From Carnegiea gigantea (lineage: Eukaryota; Streptophyta; Magnoliopsida; Caryophyllales; Cactaceae): a stretch of 64,000 nucleotides of DNA. Made by a program: the position numbers and the translations under genes. The stretch spans positions 289,501-353,500 of the forward strand of contig JAKOGI010000422.1 in NCBI GenBank assembly GCA_029747015.1, read 5' to 3'. Below the pieces are notes generated by a model. The model was not told where the DNA came from. It saw only the letters and a program-made list of their open reading frames with translations, and made no database searches. Position 1 is the stretch's first letter; each line of letters opens with the position of its first letter. Positions 25,046 to 36,004 of the stretch are shown in pieces.

Positions 25046-25299
25046 TATTTGAGACACAATGGTGCTTCGTGGTCACCCAAGGAGTATTCTCCTTAACTTA
25101 ACCATGCTGACACATTGATCCATTACTACATTGGGCTCTGCTGGGTATGAAAACAGAGATAAGTTAGGCAATACAATAGCATGATCTGATAGGTATTAGT
25201 TATAGTACTTTCTTAAGTTACTACTGTGCCACATCTATAGGATACTCTTTCCTTACAATGTGAGTCCTCGATACGTTTCAAGGTGGACTTGCTCTTTGA

Positions 25300-28200
25300 T
25301 TGTGTACGAGCCTTCCTAATTAGTGCTCAACTTTACATGCTCCGTTGACTTGGCTATGGCTTCGATGTGCCTCAACACATGATTGCTCGGCTTAATTGAT
25401 TGCTCTTTAACCAACCGGTTATGGAGCTGGGCAGTTCTTAGCTTATATAGGACTTCCCTAATGTATGTGTCACCATGTACGGATGGAAGCAAGTCTAAGG
25501 CGTCCCTTAGTGCAGAGTTATTAAAGGCTTCCTAAAACATGGTGAGACGGTGAGTGTGAAGGGCCACCTCGACTAGGAGAATGACCCCTAAACTGTATGT
25601 GGGCATAAAAGGTTTTTCACCCGCAGTGGCTTTCTCGGTGGTGTGAATAGACAATAAGAAACCGGGCAACTCGTATTCCCATTTACCCTTGGCACCATCC
25701 AGTTTTTTCTATAAGCCATGTAAGATCACCTTATCTGCAGCCTCAACTTGGCCATTCGCCTATGGATGTGCAACTACGATGAGCCTTGCTTGACAGCCGA
25801 ACTCCTAGAGGTAGTTCTTGATCTTATTGGTGTCAAACTGGTGCATCTTATCAAAGATCATTACCCACGACACTCTAAATCTGGTGATGATATTCTTCTA
25901 GATAGACTTCTGTAGCTGTGCCGCAGTTATAGAAGCCACAACTTCTGCCTCCGCTCATTTGGTGAAACAATCAACAGCCAACAACAGGTACTTTTGCTGG
26001 CTGGTGGCTTTTGGGAATGTGCCCAAATTGTCTATGCCCCATTTAATGCAGGACAACGTGTTCAGGATGGGGGTGAGCGGGGGTGGTGGGCTTTCTTTGT
26101 ATCGGGAAGAATTTATGGCACTTCTCGCATTCCCTAACTAAGCTCATGGCGTCATCGCTTAACGACGGCTAATAGTAACCAGCGAGTATAGCTATTATCG
26201 CGAGTACAGGTCCTCCGATACACAAGCTGCACATCCCATTATAGACTGCTTCGATAATTTTCTCACCTATTCTGGGTTCATGCAGTGCAGCAAGAGCCGT
26301 GTATAAGAGCATTTGTACAAAATCTAGTCGTACAAGATGAACCACTCATCTCTTTTCTTAACACGCTCTGTCTCCTTTGTGTTCGGGGGAGGTGCCCCGT
26401 TGGCTAAGTATGTTGTAATAGGATCCATCTAAGTGGAACTCTGATCGAGCCATATGATTTCCTTGGGCTTGATACTTCTCTCAGTCAGTGTCTCCCATCA
26501 TATCCGCTTTGGCTTGCCGTTAATTGAAGAACTGGGAAACTTGGACAGGGCATCGGCCTGACAATTTTCAGATCGTGGGAGGTGGACGATCGAAAAATTT
26601 TCAACCAGCTAGTGGCTTCCTGGACCTAACGGACATAGGCCACCATGGTTTCGTTCTTGGTTTCATACTCCCTATTAAGTTGGCTAACCACTAGCTGAGA
26701 ATCTGAGTAGGCTTTGACAAAGTCTGCACCAACTATATAACTCAGCTCTGATCCAGCCAATAAAGCCTCAAACTTCGCCGCATTATTGGAAGCCTTAAAC
26801 ATGAATTTGAGGGCGTGCTCTTGTTTTTTGCCTTGGAATGTCTTGATGATTAGACCTGCCTTGCTAACGTCCTTGGTGGATGATCCATCCACGTATAGGT
26901 TCCATGAGTCGGGTATGTGGTGAGCTTGAAGGGTTCACACAAGTGGATTCAGTGAAGAAATCTGCTACGGCCTATACCTTGATGGTGTATTGTGCTCCAA
27001 AGTCTATCCCGTATCATGACAATTCGACCACCCATTTGAGAAGCCTGCTGGCATCTAACTTTTGTAGGACGTTCTTCAGAGGCTGGTCAGTAATTACCAT
27101 GACCTTGTCCACCTCAAAGAAAGGACAGAGCTTTCGCCTTGCCAAAACTAAGGCATAGGTAAACTTCTCGATAAGAGGATACTTTAGCTATGCTCCAGCA
27201 AAAGAGCGGGACTCATGTAATAAATGGGAATTTGCTCCTTCTCTCTCTTAATAACAAGGACAACACTAACCGCTTGCTCTAACACGACCAAATAAAGGAG
27301 CAAAGGCTTGCCTTAGGCCGAGCTGGCTATCTTTGGCAGGTGAGACAAGTATTTTTTTTAAGCGACTGGAATAGGACGTCTGCCTCCTCGTTCCACTGGA
27401 AGTGAGCATGTTTCTTAAGGAGTTGGAAGAAGGGTTGACATTTATCAGTTGACTTTGACATAAATCTGCCTCACATGGTAATGCATCCGGTCAACCACTG
27501 GTCTTCTTTGATGTTCCCTGGGGGCTTCATATCGAGCACAAACTGCACCTTGTTCAGGTTGGCTTCTATTCCTTGACTGCTGATCATGAAGCCCAAGAAC
27601 TTCCCAGACCTTACATTGAAAACACACTTCTTAGGGTTAAGCTTATTATCATACATGTGAAGCACTTAGAACGTTTCTTGCAAGTCTGACTGGTCTGCAG
27701 GATGTCCCTCATTCGACGCGCTTTTTAACGATCGTACAATTGACGTACACCTCCATATTCTTCCCGATGAGGGGCTCAAACACTTTGTTTAGAAGTCATT
27801 GGCAAGCTACCCTTGTTTTTTTATCCCGAAGGGCATGACCTTATAACAGTAAAGTCTATGATCGGTGATAAAGGTTATTTTTTCTTATTCTTCCTGATGT
27901 AAAGGGATTTGATGGTACCCAGAGAAGGCATTTGTGAAGCTCAACATTAAGTGCCCATCCATGACATCCACCAATTTATTTATCTTGGGCAATGGATAGT
28001 GGGCAAGCCTTGTTGAGGTTGGTGAAATACATGTACCTATGCTAAGTTCTATTGGGCTTCTTGATCAGAACCACATTTGAAATCTACTCTGGGAATTGGC
28101 ATTCATGAATGAACTCTGCATCTAAGAGCTTCTACACCTTCTCGATCGCAGCCGCACTTCACTCAGCTCCCATGTAGTTTTTCTTTTGCGTCACCGGCTT

Positions 28201-28300
28201 ATGAGCCGTATCAACATTCAGATGGTGCCCCATAACCGCCGGGTCTATTCCGAGCAGTTCCTCTGGCCTAAAGGCGAAGACGTCTTTATATTCCTGGAAG
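25300..28300 (-). pseudogene. Gypsy pol remnant: RT, two RNase H domains, integrase
   Basis: RT fragments run from about 28080 to 27430 (VVLIKKPN, AFSGYHQIPLH, then NPKKCVFNVRSGKFLGFMIS and a KPPGNIKE..WLTG segment). The YxDD catalytic motif is lost in a frameshifted stretch. A retroviral-type RNase H tail follows at about 27130-26950 (MVITDQPLKNVLQK, RLLKWVVELS). Then comes a second RNase H at 26892-26626 (VDGSSTKD, NNAAKFEALLAG, YSDSQLVVSQL). Integrase remains lie at about 26000-25700 (YLLLAVDCFTK, VVAHP.ANGQVEAADKVIL). In-frame stops are frequent throughout, so it is inactive. Confidence 0.8.
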
Positions 28301-28406
28301 AGGCTCTCTAGGGCCTATCGGGTTTACTCTACCATTTATCGGCCAATTTTGACCACGGGAGTTAGGCATCCCTCCTCTAGCTGCACGGTTTCCACGTCAT
28401 TCACAG

Positions 28407-29153
28407 TTACAGAGCGTAAACATCCCTTCTCTGTTGCGGTGGCCATATAAATGGCCAGGGCTTCCGCTGTGGTAGAGAGCTCGACTCGGGGCCTCTTTTT
28501 TTGAGGATTGGGTGCGAACGCCTCACGTTGGTCTTGGCGGTCGACCAAAGGTTTGATGCTAACTGATAGCATTCTCGAGAAGTCCATTGGTCTCTGAAGA
28601 GTTTCCCTATACTTCTATCATAAGCCTCACATTGAATCTGAATGAGATAAGGCGTAATGATGGCTTTAACCTTATGTAGGGTTGGACGACCCAGAATGAG
28701 GTTGTACATAATAGGTACATCCACAACCAAGAAGTCGACTTCCAAGTTTCCTGATTTGGTCTTAACCACAAACCACATGGGCAAACAGATCAAATCCACT
28801 GGGGCTACTGCCTGTCCGCCAAAGCCGATGATAGGGTATGCCAGTGACATGATATCGCTTCCTGGGTGCTTGGGTTTCTTGATGCAATCCTAAGGGATGA
28901 TGTCGGTCGAACTTCCTGTGTCAACCAAGATTCTGCGTATTAGGGCACTGGCCACCTTCAGCTCGACAACAGTGGGATCGGTCGATCTGTCCTTTGTTGC
29001 AAGTCCATAGATAACCTTTTTTAGTTCCCTGCACTTCGTGGTAGTGTGGCCATTCTGCTCATAAAATTCATAGTACTTTGCCACGTTGTGCGCTTTTTGT
29101 GTTGTGGTCATGGGCTGCCGCTTTTTTAGCATGGAGTGCCCCTTGATCTCCAT
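28407..29153 (-). pseudogene. Gypsy gag C-terminus and aspartic protease remnant
   Basis: The right part has a zinc-knuckle-like remnant (YYEFYEQNGHTTTKCRELK, with Y-Y and F-Y where Cys would be expected). The protease active-site segment RRILVDTGSSTDII follows. After a frame change, 28850-28407 continues with a retropepsin fold (PIMYNLILGRPTL, then IQCEAYDRS). Long open stretches survive, but there is no continuous frame. Confidence 0.75.
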
Positions 29154-29932
29154 GAGTATGCTTTAGGGATCTATGTTAAAATGGTGGCCCTGGACTTCAT
29201 TTCTTTACTTCCTCTCAGCCCGCGTTGGATTTTTTTCCTCCATGGCCCTACTTTTTCAGGGACCATTCCCTATTTTCATGCAGATTTCTGAAACCCGAAT
29301 AAAGTCAGTTGCCTTCTTAACGGCCTCAGCCAAGGATGTTTCTTTTTGCTCGGCCAATGAGAATTTGAACTGCCTATTCTTTAGGCCATTGAGGAAAGAA
29401 GTGTAAGTGACTCTGACCTCTAGGTACGGGATAAGGACGGCTTCTTAATGAAACATTTTTACAAAGTTCGCCAATGATTCATTCGGGCCTTGCCTGATTT
29501 TAGACAAGAGTACACTGGTTCACGTTTCCTAGTGGCTGGCAATGAACTGACTTACAAATCGGTCAGACAAATCTTGGAAGCAAGTTACATTCCTGGAGGA
29601 AAGACCGTTAAACTAGGCTTCGGCAACCCCTTTTAGGGTGGCCAGGAAATATCAATAATAGGCTACATCATCCACATCCTGGACATACAATTGGGCCTTG
29701 TGCACCCCAAATGCTCCACGAGATTAGCGGCCCCGTCATACAACTGCAAATTGGGCATCTTCATCTTTCTTGGTCTTGGGGCGTTCACGACCTTGCCGCT
29801 AAAGGATGTAATGAATGGCACAGAGCTGGGGTGTGTAGCCGTTTCATGCAACTTAATAGGAGTCGAGGGCTTTGTTCTTACCTCGGCTATCAAGGGACTC
29901 CTGCATCATGCATCGCTCTTTGGTGGGCCACC
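29154..29932 (-). pseudogene. Gypsy gag core remnant
   Basis: Reading leftwards, the sequence encodes PFITSFSGKVV, a PNLQLYDGAA segment and, near 29480-29570, QGPNESLANFVKMFH. These match the retrotransposon gag core (the P.L..YDG..DP..HL start and the QGP.ESL..F...F.KEA segment). Stops and frameshifts interrupt it. Its upstream part was displaced by the Copia insertion at 29933-29937. Confidence 0.7.
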
Positions 29933-29937
29933 CCATG

Positions 29938-31544
29938 TGTTGAGTTCGTGAGTATCCAACCACAAGAGGGGGGTGAATTGTGGTATCTGATTTTCGCATT
30001 GTAGATAACAAACACCCTCACAGAGGTTGTTCTCAAGTGACAAACACCCTGATAGCTTGTTTGCACGGGGTGTTCTCAAATATTGCAGAGGCGAAAATCA
30101 CCAAGATAGATGCGAAAAATAAAGCACACACAATTTTTACGTGGAAAACACCTCTAGCCCAACTGAGGTGTGAAAAACCACGACCTACCTCGTGTAGGAT
30201 TTAACCACTTTCACTAACGGGCTTCACACGTTACAAATGTAACACACCTTGTTACAACTTGCAACCACGTAACCTTCTTCCCAAAGACAGGTTACACCAC
30301 GTCCAACCTTCGCAAGATTAGACACGTCCAAGTCCACACGACTAGGACACACTCACTCACTTTTCTGATTCAAGATCAGGGTTACAAACACCTTACAGGG
30401 GGTGCTTCTCACTAAGCAGATGTAAGGTACAATGAAGATCCTATTATGCCAATGGTATGAAAACTCAAAATCAAACACAGCTTGTCACGGTTTGCTTTTC
30501 AGAATGAAGCTCAAGAATCTTTGAGTGTAAACCGAGTTTTCTGATTTTCCTGGATTTTTCAAAAGGCTGTGTTTATGCAAATTCAAACCGAGTTTTCTAT
30601 CTCTCTGTTTTTCGTGTGAATATTGTATATGTCTGTCTGTGTGTATATACTAGGAGAGAAAAAGCTGAGGCTTTTAAACAAAAAAACCAACGGTCATAAA
30701 CCACAGAATCAGCTAAGTATGGAAATTGTTTTGCAAAATTATCCAACGGCTAATGATTAATTTATCCCAAAATATAAGGGATTTTGTTATCTTAAAAGAT
30801 AACCCTTATCTTCCCATAACCGTGAAGAGGTTTAAAGAGATTTTCAGCTTTTACCAAATCCGAAAATATAGTCAAAGGAAATTTTTTCCTTTAAGTTTTG
30901 GCAAATCTCCAAAACTTATTTTCGAAATTCTCCCAAAATATTTTCAGGAAATATCCTTTCCAGAGAAATAGCAGTTTTGAAATTCAAGGAAAGTATTCTA
31001 GAGATCTTGGCCAACCAAAATGAATTTTTCAAAAATAATCGGGTATGGCCACTGCAGTTCAGAAACACCCTAGGCACCCTGTTCGCAGGGTTGTTCGCAA
31101 CTGGTGTTCTGAAGCACTTAGCGCAAGTACCGATTCAAGAAGTGTTTAAAAATGATGTTTTCAATATTGGCATATTAACAAGAGTCTAATTAAATAAAAC
31201 CTATATACCCAAGACTTCTTGTTTTGAACCAGTCATCTTGTCCGAGATTTGTAGAGCTGCTGTGAACACCAAGGCCACCTTGTTTGCTGGGGTTGTTCTT
31301 TGCATTGCTAGAGTTCAGGAACACGCTTTACAATCAACTGTCGAGATGGTGTTCTTGACTTAATATAGAATCACCAAGTAAAACCTGTCTAGAAGACATT
31401 CTCACATGTAGCAAACCAGTTAATACAATAAAGATCACAAACACCAGTTAGGCCTGTTTGGAGATCGTGTTCGGAGCAACATTACTTGGACAGATTTTTA
31501 CACTTGGATTTGTTATCATCAAAACTAAATATAATAACACAACA
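29938..31544 (-). repeat. 3' LTR of the Copia element
   Basis: 1607 bp, TG...CA bounded. It is nearly identical to 39292-40905; the main difference is a few-base indel near 30615 and a one-base difference in a T run. Open frames inside it are fortuitous. Its left border joins the Gypsy gag through the target duplication CCATG. Confidence 0.97.
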
Positions 31545-31558
31545 AATTCCCCCTTTTT
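31545..31558 (-). promoter_or_regulatory. Polypurine tract
   Basis: On the minus strand the sequence is AAAAAGGGGGAATT, directly before the 3' LTR. This is the expected position and composition of the plus-strand DNA primer site. Confidence 0.85.
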
Positions 31559-31819
31559 GATGATGACAAACCAAGTGACCATATTGACAAAAAATGAATG
31601 AATGCTGATAGGGATAAGTCAATGCTAAGGTCTACTCGTCAATAGGACTACTTCCCCCTTTTGGCATCATTAAAAAGCATAAACAACATTATGAATGCAA
31701 GAAAAGAAGTAAATAGCAGAAGTTGCAAGAGGCAGTAATAAAGGGATATTGCATTAAAAACCTTACAAATGCCAAAAACGAAAGTAAGGAAGGAGGAGAC
31801 TAGAGAACAGCCTAGACAA

Positions 31820-33676
31820 TCAGGGAGCAGGGGGTGGTTGCGTTTGCAGAGGAGGGATGCTAGGGGCAAGAGTGGAGAGAAGTGCAAGCAAATCTTCATG
31901 GCGTTTGGCCGAGAGAGCTCGTTCCTCAGCAAGAGCAGCCTTGACAGCTAAGAGCTCATCTTTGAGGCGAGCATTGTCCTCAAGAACAGCCTCAACCTTG
32001 ACGGAAGGTTGTCCAGAAACAGGTGGTCGAGGTGGTCGACGACCCTGTTTGGAGACTGACCCTTCGCCAACCCCATAGCCACACCCTAGTAGGGTGTCAA
32101 CGCCAATTTCATCAATGATTTGGGCCGGCACTCTTCGTGTGAGCACGATCCCAAAGTACTCAAGCACCCTTGTCAACAAAAACCCATAGCCAAGATCATG
32201 TGCCCGGGTGGTGTTCGCAATTCGCTCTATGTGGCGAATCATGATTGCAGGGAGGTTTACTGGTTCCTCCCGATCCAGTAGGTCCACCAGACATTGATCG
32301 AAGGCATCTGCTGAGTTTCGCCCTTGACCTCGCGGTATTATGTTCTTGATGGTGAACATAAACAGTAGTTGGTGTAGGGAGGTCATTTCACCCTTCTTAA
32401 CCGAGAGGGGTGTTCTCAGGCCCTGTTTTTGACTAAGGCGTTTGGACACCTCTAAGAGCCTGGCTGTTTCCAGGGCCGTTTTGTCTTCCCTCACATACAC
32501 AGCAAATCCACGAGAGGGGATGCCCAGAATATCACTCAGGGTGGCTTCATCAAAGGAAAAATGACACGCATTGACAGCACTTGTCACCACCCCATTTGTG
32601 ACAGAGCAGTTGGCATAGAATTCAGCCAACTCGGGCATAGAACACCCTTGCTGGGTGTTTGCAAACAACTCAAGCCAGCATTGGGCTCGAAGCTTGTTCA
32701 AGAACACCCCCAGACCCTGTTCCTCGAAAAAGCTTACATTCACTACCTTCCCCCTGACGACATTGCGCTTCAGCAACTGCGCATGTTTGTCAGACATAGG
32801 AGAGGGAGTGAACTGCTTTGGGCGTTTAAGGACAGGAACAGAGGTGGTAGTTTCTGGTAGGGGGGCTGTTCTGGGCTTTCGCTTGAGGGGTGTTTTGGCA
32901 GGAGAGGGCTTCACAGCAGGTTTATTGGTTGGTTTTGGAGGAGATTGTTCTTCAGAGGACTCGGAAAACACCAGTGTCCCCTGTTTGAAGGTGGTGTTCT
33001 CAGAGTCAGAACTCGAGAACCCTTCAGAAGAAGAAGAAATCTCCTCGATGACAGGAGTAAAGTGTTTGGAGGTACGAGGAGCGGATTGAAAAGCGATTCT
33101 CGCAGACTTGCGAGAGGGCTTAGAGGATTGAGGAGAAGAGGGAGTTTGTGAGGGTTGAGACCTTGGTTGTGGCCTTGTTCTTGGCGTTCTACTACGCCTA
33201 GCCACGATTTTCACCCTCTTCCTTTTCTCTCCAGTTCGAGCGACCGGAGTGGGGGTTTCAGCCTCAGGGAAAGAATTCTTCTCGAGACCCTCCTCAGACG
33301 ACTCATTCGACTTCCCTTGGAAGTCAACAGGCAGATCCTCCATAACCACACCTTCGACAGAGGCAGCCCCTGTTTCTGTCGCGGTGTCAGAGAAACAGGG
33401 CTCAAAATTAAACCCTTCAGGGGTTTCCAAGAATTGTTCTTGAGACCCCGACTTTGTTCCCTCTGACTCAACTGAAATGGGACAAGCAATTGCCCCTACG
33501 AGGAACACCAATTCCCTTCCACATTCAAAGGGAATATCATCCATCCCCATTCCCACTGATTTTAGAGACAAGCGATTCAGAAATTGGAAAGGCTTGTAAA
33601 GAATTGGGCGAGAAGGAGCAGGAATTGAGGAAGAAAGAACGAGGGCTTTTGATTGAAGAGTGTTGTTGGAAGCCAT
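31820..33676 (-). CDS. Extra 618-codon ORF downstream of pol, plant transposon-protein-like
   Basis: An intact ORF sits where Sireviruses carry an env-like gene. Residues about 120-300 are Ser/Pro/Glu-rich and probably disordered, with a basic, nuclear-localisation-like patch KRKRVKIVARRSR at 151-163. Residues about 300-525 form a folded domain (ELAEFYANC, FSFDEATLSDILGIP, SLHQLLFMFTIKNIIPRG, YGFLLTRVLEYFGI). Its pattern resembles the Transposase_32 'putative plant transposon protein' family as I remember it. A Leu/Ala/Glu-rich coiled coil follows at about 560-602, then a Pro-rich tail. No signal peptide or clear membrane segment is seen, so a classical envelope protein is unlikely. Absence of stops suggests recent selection or simply youth. 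Function is unknown. Confidence 0.8.
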   Translation of the reverse strand: MASNNTLQSKALVLSSSIPAPSRPILYKPFQFLNRLSLKSVGMGMDDIPFECGRELVFLVGAIACPISVESEGTKSGSQEQFLETPEGFNFEPCFSDTATETGAASVEGVVMEDLPVDFQGKSNESSEEGLEKNSFPEAETPTPVARTGEKRKRVKIVARRSRTPRTRPQPRSQPSQTPSSPQSSKPSRKSARIAFQSAPRTSKHFTPVIEEISSSSEGFSSSDSENTTFKQGTLVFSESSEEQSPPKPTNKPAVKPSPAKTPLKRKPRTAPLPETTTSVPVLKRPKQFTPSPMSDKHAQLLKRNVVRGKVVNVSFFEEQGLGVFLNKLRAQCWLELFANTQQGCSMPELAEFYANCSVTNGVVTSAVNACHFSFDEATLSDILGIPSRGFAVYVREDKTALETARLLEVSKRLSQKQGLRTPLSVKKGEMTSLHQLLFMFTIKNIIPRGQGRNSADAFDQCLVDLLDREEPVNLPAIMIRHIERIANTTRAHDLGYGFLLTRVLEYFGIVLTRRVPAQIIDEIGVDTLLGCGYGVGEGSVSKQGRRPPRPPVSGQPSVKVEAVLEDNARLKDELLAVKAALAEERALSAKRHEDLLALLSTLAPSIPPLQTQPPPAP

Positions 33677-34174
33677 TGTTGCTAGAGGAGAGAGATTAGG
33701 GTTTAAGGAGTTTGCAGGATGTTCGGTTTTTGCTTGAGGGCAAGACGAACGATAGTACTAAGAGCAGGGCATAAAGAGAGAGAGAGAGAGAGAGAGCAGC
33801 CGAATCTTTGAGAAGATCTCTTGAATTGCAACGGGTAGGAGCAATAACATCTTGTGCCTTGGGAAGGAAAGCAAACACACCGAGCAACCAAGAGGCGTAC
33901 CTGTTCTCTGTATTATGCCACCGAGCAACCAAGGGGCGTACCTGTTCTCTGTATTATGCCTGTTCTTTGCCGTCCGATCTGATTCGACTGAATGACATTA
34001 AGACGGCTCCAGTACATCCCCTTATGCTGTACTAAGTAGATAAGGAAAAAAAATGCATGCAATACGGGCATATGCAATCACATCCGTTATTAATAAAATT
34101 TGCCAACAGGGGGAGAGAACAGGGTGTAAAGGTTGATCTTACCAAACCCAGTTCATGTTCTGGAAATAGGTATC
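33677..34174. other. Copia spacer between pol and the extra ORF
   Basis: Non-coding. It includes an AG run near 33777-33796 and a local duplication: CCGAGCAACCAAGAGGCGTA followed by CTGTTCTCTGTATTATGCC at about 33879-33918, and again at about 33921-33960. A splice acceptor or promoter for the downstream ORF could lie here, but none is evident. Confidence 0.6.
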
Positions 34175-35848
34175 TCAGGGTGTTCTCACCAACCCTAGTT
34201 CCAGTCTATTTCTCTCAAAAAGGTCTCTAGCTAGTGCCTTAGTGAATATATCAGCAATCTGACTTTCCGTTGAGCAAAAATTCATAGAGATTAAACCCTT
34301 TTCAACATTATCTCTCAAGAAATGATGTCGAATGTCAATATGCTTTGTTCTTTTATGTTGACATGGATTTTTGGCAATATTAATTGCACTTGTGTTATCA
34401 CAAAAAATAGGAATGCATCCAATGTCAACACAAAAGTCCTTAAGCTGTTGCCTTATCCACAACAGTTGAGCACAACATGAAGCTGCTGCAACATATTCAG
34501 CTTCTGCCGTGGACATGGCAACTGAATGTTGCTTCTTGGTAGCCCAAGATACCAAACAAGGTCCAAGAAAGTGAGCCATACCTGAGGTACTCTTTCTATC
34601 AACTAGGAATCCAGCATAGTCAGCATCAGCATATCCAACAAGATCAAAATTGTAACCTTTAGGATACCATAGAGCTAAATTGGGTGTATGTTTCAAATAC
34701 CTTAGTATCCGTTTAACAGCCTTAAGATGAGTTTCCTTAGGATTAGACTGAAAACGGGCACATAAACCAACACTAAAAACAATATCAGGTCTACTAGCGG
34801 TTAGGTATAAGAGTGACCCAATCATACCCCGATAGAGTTTCTCCTCAACTGAGGGACTCCCATCATCCATAACCAACTTGGTTGAAGGAGAAATAGGAGT
34901 GTCTATGGGTTTGGCCGACTCCATCCCAAAACGCTTAAGTAATTCCTTGATATACTTTTGCTGATGGATCATGGTGCCGTTTGGAGTTTGCTTGATTTGT
35001 AAGCCTAAGAAAAAATTAAGCTCACCCATCATGCTCATCTCAAACTCACTCCTCATCATATTTGAAAATTCATTGCATAAATCATGATGAGTTGCACCAA
35101 ATATAATGTCATCAACATATATTTGGACAATCAAAAAATGTTCCCCCTTAGATTTTAGAAACAAGGTATTGTCTACCTTGCCTCTTCTAAAATCATTTTC
35201 AAGTAAAAAACTTGACAACCGTTCATACCAAGCTCTTGGAGCTTGTTTTAAACCATAAAATGCCTTGTCAAGTTTAAAAATATGATTTGGAAAATCACCA
35301 TTTTCAAAACCAGGGGGTTGTTTGACATACACCTCTTCTTTAAGGTATCCGTTTAGAAATGCACTTTTAACATCTATTTGATATAACTTGATTTCCATAT
35401 GAGTTGCAAAGGCTATTAAAATTCGAATAGCCTCAATTCTAGCAACTGGTGCAAAGGTTTCTTCGTAATCGATCCCTTCTTCTTGATTGTATCCTTGTAC
35501 AACCAGCCGTGCCTTGTTCCTGGTGACTGTTCCTGACTCATCCAGTTTGTTTCGGAACACCCACTTGGTTCCAATGATTGTTCTCTCTGCAGGTTTAGGT
35601 ACAAGGTGCCATACCTTGTTTATTTCAAATTGATGAAGCTCTTCTTGCATAGCCGTGATCCAATCTGAATCTGCAAGAGCTTCATTCACACTTTTTGGCT
35701 CAATGTTAGAAAGAAAAGCATAGAAAGCACAAAAATTCTTTAGTTTAGATCTAGTTTGCACTCCAGTATTAATATCTGACAAGATTTGATCAAGAGGGTG
35801 CGAACTATGGTGCTTCCATGGTCGTGGAGTAAGAGGATCCACAGACAC
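34175..35848 (-). CDS. Copia pol, reverse transcriptase-RNase H part
   Basis: 557 codons. The RVT_2 domain starts near [13 protein letters not shown] and has [45 protein letters not shown] and the catalytic [11 protein letters not shown]. RNase H follows, with [28 protein letters not shown] and FCDNTSAI, then the C-terminal [15 protein letters not shown] and IADIFTKAL motifs. All key acidic residues seem present. It is in the same frame as the upstream integrase ORF. The codons between are open except for one TAG at 36005-36007, so the annotated methionine is not the natural start of this domain. Confidence 0.95.
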   Translation of the reverse strand: MSVDPLTPRPWKHHSSHPLDQILSDINTGVQTRSKLKNFCAFYAFLSNIEPKSVNEALADSDWITAMQEELHQFEINKVWHLVPKPAERTIIGTKWVFRNKLDESGTVTRNKARLVVQGYNQEEGIDYEETFAPVARIEAIRILIAFATHMEIKLYQIDVKSAFLNGYLKEEVYVKQPPGFENGDFPNHIFKLDKAFYGLKQAPRAWYERLSSFLLENDFRRGKVDNTLFLKSKGEHFLIVQIYVDDIIFGATHHDLCNEFSNMMRSEFEMSMMGELNFFLGLQIKQTPNGTMIHQQKYIKELLKRFGMESAKPIDTPISPSTKLVMDDGSPSVEEKLYRGMIGSLLYLTASRPDIVFSVGLCARFQSNPKETHLKAVKRILRYLKHTPNLALWYPKGYNFDLVGYADADYAGFLVDRKSTSGMAHFLGPCLVSWATKKQHSVAMSTAEAEYVAAASCCAQLLWIRQQLKDFCVDIGCIPIFCDNTSAINIAKNPCQHKRTKHIDIRHHFLRDNVEKGLISMNFCSTESQIADIFTKALARDLFERNRLELGLVRTP

Positions 35849-36004
35849 ATGCTCTGTTCTAACTGAAATGTGTGTAGGATCAGGCTCAAGAACACCTCCT
35901 GATCCTGTTTCTGCACCTGTTTGTAACCTTATTCCTGAAGAACATGGTTCCGAACAGGGTTCAGCGGTGTTTTCCCCTGTTTGGTGTTCACCTTGCCTGC
36001 TGTT

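Noticed and set aside
32655..33089. 144-codon plus-strand ORF
   Set aside because: It is antisense to the well-supported 618-codon Copia ORF and shows no motif.
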